From: Propionibacterium sp.
GTDB lineage: Bacteria > Actinomycetota > Actinomycetes > Propionibacteriales > Propionibacteriaceae
DNA length: 6,882 bases
Assembly: GCA_012719335.1 (NCBI GenBank)
Contig: JAAYAO010000259.1
Location: 1-6,882 of the forward strand
Direction: 5' to 3'
Positions 1 to 5,562 of the stretch are shown piece by piece (position 1 is the first letter of the stretch; the number at the start of each line of letters is the position of its first letter). The notes beneath the pieces were generated by a model. The model had not been told where the DNA came from. It searched no databases and worked only from the letters and a program-made list of their open reading frames with translations. Position numbers and translations under genes: made by a program.

Positions 1-1487
1 ACCGGGGCGCGGACGTCCAGGCTGTTGCTCAGCAGGGCGGTACCGGCACCGGTCACCGGGGCGCCGGCGTCGGCCGGGGCGGCCACCGGGGCGGTCAGGG
101 CGGGGTTGGTGGCGTCGGCCGCGACCTCTTCGTCCGGGGCGTCGGGGAAGCCGAGCACCAGGGTCAGCACCAGGGCGATCACGATGGCCACCGCGACACC
201 GACCATCGTCATCGCGAAGTTGCCGACGTTGAGGTAGGCCGGGATACCGATCAGGGACGGGAAGACGAAGGCGTCGTTGGCACCACCGGCGAGGGCGACG
301 ATCACGCCACCGACCGCACCGCCGATGCAGCCGTAGATGAAGGGACGCTTCTTGGGCAGGTTGACGCCGTAGATACCGGGCTCGGTGACACCGGCCAGGA
401 AGCCCGACAACGCCGCCGGACCGGCGATCTGGCGCAGCGACTTGCTCCTGGTGCGAATCATCACGCCGAGCATGGCCGCGGCCTGGGCGAGCACGGCGGG
501 CAGGATCGGGCCACCGAGCAGGGTGTGGCCGACCGTGGTCAGGTCGTTCAACATGATCGGGACGAAGGCCCAGTGCAGGCCGAAGATCACGAAGATCTGC
601 CAGGCCGCACCCATGATCGCGCCACCGGCCCAAGGAGCCACCTCGAACAGCCATTGCAGGCCGCCGGAAATGCCGTTGGCCAGGTAGGTGGTCAGCGGCC
701 CGACCGTCATCAGCACGAAGGGCACCAGCAGCAACAGCACCAGCAGCGGGGTGGTGAAGTTGCGGATCACACCCGGTAGGACGCGGTTGAGCAGTCGCTC
801 CAGGTGCCCCTGGATCCAGACCGCGACGATGATCGGGATCAGCGAGGAGGTGTAGTTGGCCACGATCACCGGAATACCGAAGAAGGTGACATCCGGCGCA
901 TCGACCATCGCCACGATGCCGGGATAAACCAGCGCTCCGGCGATCGCGAGGGAGGTGGCCATATTGGCGTGGAACTTCTTCGCCGCACCGACCGCGAGCA
1001 GCATCGGCAGGAAGTAGAACAGGCCGTCGGAGGCAGCGTTCCAGATGGCGTAGGTGGTGCCCTCGGCGCTCAGCCAGCCGAAGGTGGTGGCCAGGGCGAG
1101 GAAGGCTTTGATCAGACCGGCGCCGGCCAGGGTCCACAGGATCGGGTGCAGGATCGTGGTGATCAGATCGATGAACTGGCTGAGGAGGTTGCCCTTCGGA
1201 CCCTTCTCGGCGTCTGTATCGGCGTCCCCGCCGAGGTTGGGGATGCGCAGCAGCTCCTGGTAGGTCTGCGGCACGTTGTTGCCGACCACGACTTGGTACT
1301 GGCCGCCGGCCTGCATCACGGTGATCACACCGGGGAGCTTCTCCACCGCGGCCTTGTTCGCCTTGCTCTCGTCGCGCAGTTTCAGTCGCAGCCGGGTGGC
1401 GCAGTGGGTGGCCTGGACGATGTTCTCCTCCCCACCCACTTCGCGCAGGATGTCTCCTGCCAGCGACTGATAGTCGACCTTGACCAT
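1..1487 (-). CDS. PTS beta-glucoside-family permease, EIIB-EIIC(-EIIA), 3' end cut by window edge
   Basis: This is a sugar-specific phosphotransferase permease that imports a sugar across the membrane while phosphorylating it. The 495 visible residues begin with an EIIB domain (about 1-80) carrying the phosphocysteine motif HCATRLRL with Cys29. An EIIC domain follows (about 105-447) with many hydrophobic helices. It includes YTSSLIPII (about 212-220), GLHWAFVPI (about 303-311) and the sugar-site motif GVTEPGIYGVNLP (about 366-378), which resemble BglF/BglP more than glucose or mannitol permeases. An Ala/Pro-rich linker (about 450-485) leads into LDVRAP at the edge, where an EIIA domain would normally start, so the protein is probably a full IIBCA of over 600 residues. 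The ATG at 1487 is preceded by GGGGGA with 5-nt spacing; the ATG at 1500 is out of frame. The upstream RAT/terminator supports an aryl-beta-glucoside or similar substrate, but sucrose or trehalose cannot be excluded. The stop codon lies outside the window; nothing suggests a pseudogene. Confidence 0.93.
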   Translation of the reverse strand, partial: MVKVDYQSLAGDILREVGGEENIVQATHCATRLRLKLRDESKANKAAVEKLPGVITVMQAGGQYQVVVGNNVPQTYQELLRIPNLGGDADTDAEKGPKGNLLSQFIDLITTILHPILWTLAGAGLIKAFLALATTFGWLSAEGTTYAIWNAASDGLFYFLPMLLAVGAAKKFHANMATSLAIAGALVYPGIVAMVDAPDVTFFGIPVIVANYTSSLIPIIVAVWIQGHLERLLNRVLPGVIRNFTTPLLVLLLLVPFVLMTVGPLTTYLANGISGGLQWLFEVAPWAGGAIMGAAWQIFVIFGLHWAFVPIMLNDLTTVGHTLLGGPILPAVLAQAAAMLGVMIRTRSKSLRQIAGPAALSGFLAGVTEPGIYGVNLPKKRPFIYGCIGGAVGGVIVALAGGANDAFVFPSLIGIPAYLNVGNFAMTMVGVAVAIVIALVLTLVLGFPDAPDEEVAADATNPALTAPVAAPADAGAPVTGAGTALLSNSLDVRAP

Positions 1488-1492
1488 CTCGA

Positions 1493-1498
1493 TCCCCC
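1493..1498 (-). promoter_or_regulatory. Ribosome binding site of the PTS gene
   Basis: On the minus strand GGGGGA stands 5 nt before the ATG at 1487. It selects that start over the out-of-frame ATG at 1500. Confidence 0.7.
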
Positions 1499-1507
1499 AT
1501 CGTTCGT

Positions 1508-1522
1508 GGGCCGTTTCGGCCC
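1508..1522 (-). other. Short GC-rich hairpin in the PTS leader
   Basis: The sequence GGGCCG-AAA-CGGCCC is a perfect 6-bp inverted repeat around a 3-nt loop. It lies between the U-tract of the leader terminator and the Shine-Dalgarno, ending 9 nt before the latter. It has no T-run of its own downstream, so it is not a second terminator. It would be present only in read-through transcripts, where it might stabilise the RNA or affect ribosome loading. That role is inference. Confidence 0.5.
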
Positions 1523-1528
1523 GGAAAA

Positions 1529-1570
1529 CAAAAAAAGACCTGAGGCGCACGACTGTGCGTCTCAGGTCTT
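1529..1570 (-). terminator. Intrinsic terminator in the PTS leader
   Basis: On the minus strand, AAGACCTGAG (1570-1561) pairs perfectly with CTCAGGTCTT (1544-1535). After one A-C mismatch an inner 5-bp stem closes a 4-nt loop. The stem runs directly into seven T residues (1536-1530), then G and four more T. This is a classic Rho-independent terminator on the minus strand only; the plus strand lacks a T-run after the stem. Its 5' arm overlaps the last bases of the RAT, so the two structures are mutually exclusive. It ends about 42 nt before the PTS start codon, and so gates entry into that gene. Confidence 0.9.
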
Positions 1571-1591
1571 GCCTCTTGCGAGTAACAATCC
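1565..1591 (-). promoter_or_regulatory. Ribonucleic antiterminator (RAT) for a BglG/LicT-family protein
   Basis: The minus strand reads GGATTGTTAC, then CTC/GAG-type pairing around a GCAA loop, then GGCAAGACC. This matches the RAT sites known upstream of bgl, sac and lic PTS genes, which begin GGATTGTTAC and end GGCAAAACC. The only notable change is A to G in the 3' part. In that family a dimeric CAT-domain protein, activated by sugar-dependent PTS phosphorylation, binds and stabilises the RAT hairpin, which prevents the overlapping terminator from forming. The position (directly before a terminator, upstream of a beta-glucoside permease) is exactly as expected. The regulator gene is not in this window. 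Confidence 0.88.
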
Positions 1592-1595
1592 TGTC

Positions 1596-1609
1596 GGTTC
1601 AACTGAACC
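1596..1609. repeat. Inverted repeat GGTTCA-AC-TGAACC
   Basis: A perfect 6-bp inverted repeat with a 2-bp centre lies 4 bp upstream of the RAT. As RNA it would fold as GGTTC/GAACC with a 4-nt loop close to the predicted transcript 5' end. As DNA it could be an operator. Related GGTTCA units occur nearby at 1652-1657 and 1669-1674. The function is unknown. Confidence 0.45.
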
Positions 1610-1617
1610 TGAGCTGA

Positions 1618-1647
1618 ACTCTACGGCATGTCGTAGTGGGTTCGCAA
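1618..1647 (-). promoter_or_regulatory. Candidate promoter of the PTS gene
   Basis: On the minus strand TTGCGA (1647-1642) and TAGAGT (1623-1618) are separated by 18 bp. Each matches 4 of 6 consensus positions for a housekeeping sigma factor. Transcription would begin near 1611, giving a leader of about 120 nt that contains the RAT and terminator. A near-perfect 16-bp palindrome (1621-1636) overlaps the -10 and spacer. The boxes are weak individually; position relative to the RAT is the main support. Confidence 0.4.
1621..1636. repeat. Near-palindrome CTACGGCATGTCGTAG, possible operator
   Basis: Arms CTACG and CGTAG flank a CATG core, with a single mismatched pair. It lies across the -10 and spacer of the candidate PTS promoter, where a bound repressor would block RNA polymerase. 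No regulator family can be assigned from the motif alone. Confidence 0.35.
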
Positions 1648-1671
1648 ATCGGGTTCACCCGACTCTCTGGT

Positions 1672-4542
1672 TCACCGCGCCCGGCGGGCGCGCACCTGTC
1701 CTTCGGCGATCTCCTGCAGCAGGTCGACGGTTTCGTCGAGCAGGTCGACCCCGAGGGCCCGGGCTCGGACGATGATGCGTCGCGACAGCCGTTCGGCCTC
1801 GCTGGTGTTGCCGGCTTCGTGTTCGGCGCGCAGGCGCAGGCTGAGCAGCAGCTCGTCGTCGGGGGCCGCGGTGAGGCCCTGCTCGGTGGCCCAACGGACC
1901 AGTTCCAGGTCACCGGAGGTGCGGGCCCGGTCGGCCAACACCCAGGCGATGTCACGGATCATCGACACCATGTCCAAGCGCATCGCCTCGGCCCATCCCC
2001 ATTGTTGTGGGGCGGCGTCGGCCAGGGGCGCGCCGCGCACCATCTCCAGGGCCGCGCGCAGGGTGCGGTCGTGGGCGCGGCCGATGTCACCGGGCAACAG
2101 GGTTTGCAGGAGTTGCCAGTCGGAGGTGACCTCGTCGTGCAGGCTGATGCGTCCCGAGTAGGCCTCCGGAAGGTAGGGCTGTCCGTCCTCGTCGTGGCCC
2201 AGCCAGGTGCGGAGCCGGCTCATGTTCGAGCGGCGGGTGGTTTCGGCGACGAAGAGTTGGGTGGCCATCTCGCGGGAGGAACGACCCGGATTCTGCAGCA
2301 GCCAGGCGCAGTACTCGATGCACTGTTTGCGGGCGCGGGTGGGTGCGGTGCCGGCGGCATCCACCAGATCGATCGGGCCGAGAAGTTGCACCATCGGAGC
2401 CGACCGGGCCGGCGGCTGGGTTCGGTGGGTCACGGGCAACTCCTCTCGGGTGCCGGGGGCCAGCACTCGGGCCGGGACGGGCCCGGTCGGATCGGATACT
2501 GGCGCAGTGGGGGTCCACCACGGGGCGGGAGTGGTCGTGGTGGTGCCGGTCACCGAGAACAACTCGACAACCCGGTCACGCGTGGGTTCGGTGACCAGAT
2601 GAGGCGTGAAGTCGGTGCCGAGACCGTCGAGGTGGGCTCGTTGGGCATTGCCGGTCATGCTTCGGGTCGCGGGTGCTGCGGGACGCACGACTGCGATCGG
2701 GGTGCCCGGGTCGGACACCAATGCCTGTAGTCGGCGGCGCTGGTGCGTGGTGAGGGGAGTGTCCAGCACCAGGATCACCGGCTCCCAGGCTTCGGCCCGG
2801 TCGATGTCGAGCCGGATCAGCGCTGGTGAGCGTGCCGTTTCATGATGCGCGGACGCCCGGACGGTCAGTTCGTCGAGCAGGACGTCCGGGTCGGGGGCCG
2901 GCGTGACGTGGCTGCTGTCGGCCGCGGTCACCAGGGGTTCCTCGGTGCCGGCCACCACGACCCGTGGGGCGTCGGGGCGGGTGAGCAGGTCGAGGAGCAT
3001 TGCCCGGACCAGGGCACGGGAGTCGGCCGGATCATCGAGGTCGACACTCAGGTCTCCGAGACGTTCGAGATCCACCAGCAGCTCGGTGTCCGGGTCGGTG
3101 CGGCCGACGCACACCAGGGCCGGCCAGGGGTGAGCGACCGCCTCGTCCAGCACGGGGGCCTCGGCCCGGTTCAGAATCCACCGTCTTCCGGTGGCGTCGA
3201 ATCCCGCCGGCGGTTCCTCGGCCTCGACCAGCACCAGTTCGACGCGGTCGGGGCCGATCAGGACATGGTCGAGCTCTGGTGGCGGCACGTCCAGTCGGCG
3301 GCAGTGAGCGGCCACGAGCTGCCCGGCCAGGGCCAGGTCGGTGCGGATGTCGGGGGCCCCGGTGGCGTGCAGTGCCGCGGCCAGGCGTTGGGCGTCCGAG
3401 CCCGGTTGTGCCACTCGTCGGCCGACAGGTCGATCATGGAGCTGGATCAGCCGGCGTACGGCGAAACCACCGACCAGTCCGGCGGCGAGCAGCGCACCGA
3501 TGCCACCGGAGGCCGCGACCGGGTCGACCCCGTCCAGCTCTACCCCGTCGGCGTGGCTCGCGGTTTCGTGACCGGTCGAGGGCGGTTCGGGGTTCTGCTG
3601 CGGCGCCGGCGGGGTGGTTTCCGGGGTCGGGGTGGACGAGGGTGCCGGGGTCTCGGTGGATTCGTCCGCTGCCGGTGGTGACTCCGCCTTCTCCACTTCG
3701 GCGGGGTGCTCCGGCGACTGTTCGGTGCCGGGCCGCTCCCCGAGCGCCACCGTGGGTTGGGCCCTGTCGGGTAGCCGCAGCATCAGCCCGACCGGGAGTT
3801 CGTCCGGGTGGTTCAGTACCGCCCGGTTCAGTGACCACAGTTCGGGCCAACGATTCGCGTCCCCCAGGTGTTGCCGGGCCAGCCCCGACAGGGTATCCCC
3901 GGCGATGACGGTCGTGGCCCCGGTGGGCGTGGATGCTTCGGTGGGGATGAACAGGTTCCAGCCGGCTTCCAGCCGGTCGGGTCCACCGGTGAGCAGTTCG
4001 GGGTTGGCCGCGGCGATCTGTCGCCATCGGGTGCCGTCGCGGTAGTAGTGCTCGGCCAGCGACCACAGGTCGTCGCCCTGCTGTACCCGGTGCTGCACTC
4101 CGGGGCCGTGCCGCTGCTCCCCGGTATCGGGTTGTGACGTTCGCGCCTCCTCCGGCACCGAGGAGGAAGCGAGCACCTGGGACGGGGCGGTCGGCCCGGC
4201 CGGGCCGGCCGTAGCGGGCATCGCCCCACCGACAGCCGCGATCAACAGCACCGCGGCGATCCCCTGTACCCGGCCGAGGCCGGGCAGCCGGACGCGCAGC
4301 CGTCGCCGCGACAGGAGTGACACGGCTTCGACCAGTACCGCCGCCGTCACCAGCAACCAGGCGAGCCACCCCGCGACGGTCAGCAGCCCGATCAGGACGG
4401 TGCCGTCGTCGGGAGCCCGCAGTGCGTTCAGCCAGGCCTGTGCCGGTGGCACCGAGCCGAGGGTGAACAGCAGCACCGGGACGCCGAGCAGGATTCCGGC
4501 CAGGATCAGCAGGGCGGCCAGCGCCCGGATCACACGCATCAT
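1672..4542 (-). CDS. Membrane-spanning LysM protein with C-terminal SARP-like winged helix and BTAD domain
   Basis: This 956-residue protein appears to join a cell-wall-facing sensor to a transcription-factor module. Hydrophobic helices lie at about 4-28, 47-77 and 93-109. Two LysM domains follow (about 151-200, HRVQQGDDLWSLAEHYY; and 210-258, TVIAGDTLSGLARQHLG), then a Pro/Thr/Glu-rich linker (260-335) and a fourth helix (343-363). An unrecognised domain spans about 375-665. The C-terminus has a winged-helix region (about 715-805, with SNMSRLRTWLG) and a BTAD-like helical region (about 806-945, with ALEMVRGAPLADAAPQQW). Basic residues at 3-6, 79-85 and 363-376 fit LysM outside and the C-terminus inside. 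LysM binds peptidoglycan-type glycans; winged helix plus BTAD is the SARP activator arrangement. The start overlaps the stop of the preceding TadE-like gene as ATGA; the ATG at 4539 is an alternative. Co-transcription with tad genes suggests a pilus-linked regulator. DNA binding and sensing are inferred. Confidence 0.9.
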   Translation of the reverse strand: MMRVIRALAALLILAGILLGVPVLLFTLGSVPPAQAWLNALRAPDDGTVLIGLLTVAGWLAWLLVTAAVLVEAVSLLSRRRLRVRLPGLGRVQGIAAVLLIAAVGGAMPATAGPAGPTAPSQVLASSSVPEEARTSQPDTGEQRHGPGVQHRVQQGDDLWSLAEHYYRDGTRWRQIAAANPELLTGGPDRLEAGWNLFIPTEASTPTGATTVIAGDTLSGLARQHLGDANRWPELWSLNRAVLNHPDELPVGLMLRLPDRAQPTVALGERPGTEQSPEHPAEVEKAESPPAADESTETPAPSSTPTPETTPPAPQQNPEPPSTGHETASHADGVELDGVDPVAASGGIGALLAAGLVGGFAVRRLIQLHDRPVGRRVAQPGSDAQRLAAALHATGAPDIRTDLALAGQLVAAHCRRLDVPPPELDHVLIGPDRVELVLVEAEEPPAGFDATGRRWILNRAEAPVLDEAVAHPWPALVCVGRTDPDTELLVDLERLGDLSVDLDDPADSRALVRAMLLDLLTRPDAPRVVVAGTEEPLVTAADSSHVTPAPDPDVLLDELTVRASAHHETARSPALIRLDIDRAEAWEPVILVLDTPLTTHQRRRLQALVSDPGTPIAVVRPAAPATRSMTGNAQRAHLDGLGTDFTPHLVTEPTRDRVVELFSVTGTTTTTPAPWWTPTAPVSDPTGPVPARVLAPGTREELPVTHRTQPPARSAPMVQLLGPIDLVDAAGTAPTRARKQCIEYCAWLLQNPGRSSREMATQLFVAETTRRSNMSRLRTWLGHDEDGQPYLPEAYSGRISLHDEVTSDWQLLQTLLPGDIGRAHDRTLRAALEMVRGAPLADAAPQQWGWAEAMRLDMVSMIRDIAWVLADRARTSGDLELVRWATEQGLTAAPDDELLLSLRLRAEHEAGNTSEAERLSRRIIVRARALGVDLLDETVDLLQEIAEGQVRARRAR

Positions 4543-4964
4543 GCTCTACCCCGGTGTTGGTCGACGATCGATGAGCCCCGGGCCGAAACCTCCACCGATC
4601 CGGGGGTGCCGGGTACCAGCAGGTCGGCCAATGGGACGGTGCAGCGCACCTGCACCATGACGGTGGCCGGTTCACCCACCCGGCGGTGCAGTCCGGACAC
4701 CTCCGCCTGCACGGTCAGCTCCCGGCATTCGGTACCGGCCGAGCGCAGTTGCTCGGTGCCGACCCGCTGCGCCGCGTTGTGGGCGGCCGGCGCGGTGCGT
4801 TCCAGGGAGGCGCTGCGGGCGGCGAGCCAGGCGGCATCCTCGACGGTGCCGGTGACGTACCAGAGGCGGGCGCCCACCATCAGCAGGCCGAGCAGCAGCA
4901 TCACCGCGGGGATCACCACCGCCGCCTCCACCGAGGCGGCGCCGCGTTCGTCGTCTCGGGTCAT
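4539..4964 (-). CDS. tadE: TadE-like pilus assembly pseudopilin (second copy)
   Basis: This is a 141-residue TadE-family pseudopilin, expected in the membrane or exported with the Tad pilus. The N-terminus MTRDDERG is followed by AASVEAAVVIP and one hydrophobic segment (about 14-33). Gly8 followed by Glu13 fits prepilin peptidase cleavage (Gly, then Glu at +5). The C-terminal region ends with VPLADLLVPGTPGSVEVSA and a terminal VDQHRGR, typical of actinobacterial TadE-like proteins. Cys80 and Cys108 could form a disulfide outside the cell. The ATG at 4964 was chosen because the family motif begins there and it forms an ATGA overlap with the preceding stop; an upstream in-frame extension to 5291 is low-complexity and overlaps that gene. 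Its own stop overlaps the start of the LysM protein. Confidence 0.88.
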   Translation of the reverse strand: MTRDDERGAASVEAAVVIPAVMLLLGLLMVGARLWYVTGTVEDAAWLAARSASLERTAPAAHNAAQRVGTEQLRSAGTECRELTVQAEVSGLHRRVGEPATVMVQVRCTVPLADLLVPGTPGSVEVSARGSSIVDQHRGRA

Positions 4965-5338
4965 GGTCGGGTCACCCGTTCGGGGCTGATCACGGCTCGC
5001 TCGTCGACCCGGATCGGCCCGATGTCGATGATCAGTGGTGGTCGTCCGGTGACCGTCACGGTGATCAGGTCGGGTCCGCGCTGCACGGCCACGTCCACCT
5101 CCCGCAGGCCGGCGATGCGGGTGATCTCGAGGGCCGCTCGTTCCCCCGCCCGAGGTTGTGGTTGCAGGACCGCTTCGGCTTCGGCGGCGGCGACCGCCGC
5201 CTCCCGGGCCGCCTGCCGGGCGTGCAACCACACCGCGGTTTGCAGTAGTCCGAGCACGACGAGCAGCACCACGGGCACCACCAGGGCCCATTGGAGCGAT
5301 TCGTTCACACCGCGTTCGTCGCGGCTCGGCAGCGGCAT
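4961..5338 (-). CDS. TadE/TadG-like pilus assembly protein (first copy)
   Basis: This 125-residue protein has the TadE layout: a short charged leader MPLPSRDERG, one hydrophobic helix (about 17-35), an Ala/Glu-rich helix (40-58) and a beta-rich tail with VTVTGRPPLIIDIGPI (95-109). It probably acts as a minor pilin or pseudopilin in the same Tad machine. The position that is Glu in the second copy is Gln16 here, and Gly10 lies one residue further away, so processing by prepilin peptidase is less certain. The start is 4 nt after the flp stop with no clear Shine-Dalgarno, which suggests translational coupling; its stop forms ATGA with the next start. Upstream in-frame sequence to 5497 overlaps flp and is not coding-like. 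Whether it corresponds to TadF or TadG of other systems is not resolved. Confidence 0.82.
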   Translation of the reverse strand: MPLPSRDERGVNESLQWALVVPVVLLVVLGLLQTAVWLHARQAAREAAVAAAEAEAVLQPQPRAGERAALEITRIAGLREVDVAVQRGPDLITVTVTGRPPLIIDIGPIRVDERAVISPERVTRP

Positions 5339-5342
5339 GGTT

Positions 5343-5537
5343 CTACTGCGGCAGTCGTGACCGGACGTAGACGGTGATCGCGGTGACCACGATGCCGGCG
5401 ACGGTGACCGCTCCGGCCAGCAGGATGGCGTTCTCGGTGCTCTGGGACAGGCCCCGTTCGTCCCGGGCCGGTGGTCGTACCAGCAGCAGCACGGCACCGA
5501 CAGCCGTGGCCAGCAGGGTGTGCAGGGTGTGGTTCAT
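5343..5537 (-). CDS. flp: Flp-type pilin (small Tad pilin)
   Basis: This 64-residue protein is the likely structural pilin. The segment RDERG-LSQSTENAILLAG, with Gly29 and Glu35, is a type IVb prepilin-like processing site followed by a single hydrophobic helix (about 37-57) and a short tail VRSRLPQ. Its position between tadC and the TadE-like genes is typical. The leader before the Gly is long and contains an extra hydrophobic stretch (about 7-20), unusual for Flp leaders, so a two-helix membrane protein is an alternative. The start at 5537 is preferred over the ATG at 5543 because AGGAG lies 7 nt before 5537 but only 1 nt before 5543. It is the only gene here with a gap and a strong RBS of its own, fitting high independent translation. 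Confidence 0.77.
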   Translation of the reverse strand: MNHTLHTLLATAVGAVLLLVRPPARDERGLSQSTENAILLAGAVTVAGIVVTAITVYVRSRLPQ

Positions 5538-5544
5538 GGTCATT

Positions 5545-5549
5545 CTCCT
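5545..5549 (-). promoter_or_regulatory. Ribosome binding site of flp
   Basis: AGGAG on the minus strand lies in the 25-nt gap after tadC. Its 7-nt distance to the ATG at 5537 is optimal, and its 1-nt distance to the ATG at 5543 is too short, so it decides the start. Confidence 0.75.
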
Positions 5550-5562
5550 GGGTGGTGAGGGG

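Noticed and set aside
1..1487. Truncated PTS gene as a pseudogene
   Set aside because: The frame is open to the window edge and all expected motifs are present; the missing EIIA domain is explained by the window ending.
1498..1500. ATG at 1500 as the PTS start
   Set aside because: It is out of frame with the EIIB domain; GGGGGA at 1493-1498 serves the ATG at 1487.
1649..1662. Hairpin after the LysM-SARP stop as a true terminator
   Set aside because: The stem is only 5-6 bp and is followed by three T residues, too weak to call as an intrinsic terminator.
804..1775. Plus-strand reading frame of 323 residues opposite the PTS gene
   Set aside because: It runs antisense to a clearly recognisable EIIB-EIIC protein and crosses the RAT/terminator. 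Its translation is Gly/Asp/Arg/His-rich with no domain, as expected for a high-GC shadow frame.
1636..3908. Several long plus-strand frames opposite the LysM-SARP gene (e.g. 1636-2730, 2842-3681, 3000-3908)
   Set aside because: They are low-complexity Gly/Arg/Pro-rich frames that mirror the codon bias of the real gene. They overlap one another and show no recognisable domains.
3434..4675. Minus-strand frame of 413 residues overlapping the LysM-SARP gene
   Set aside because: It is out of frame with LysM domains that are clear in the other frame; its translation is Arg/Pro/Gly-rich and it crosses two real gene boundaries.
4965..5497. N-terminal extensions of the two TadE-like proteins (starts at 5291 and 5497)
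   Set aside because: The extended residues are low-complexity and would overlap the preceding genes almost fully. The family motif with DERG begins at the internal ATGs at 4964 and 5338.
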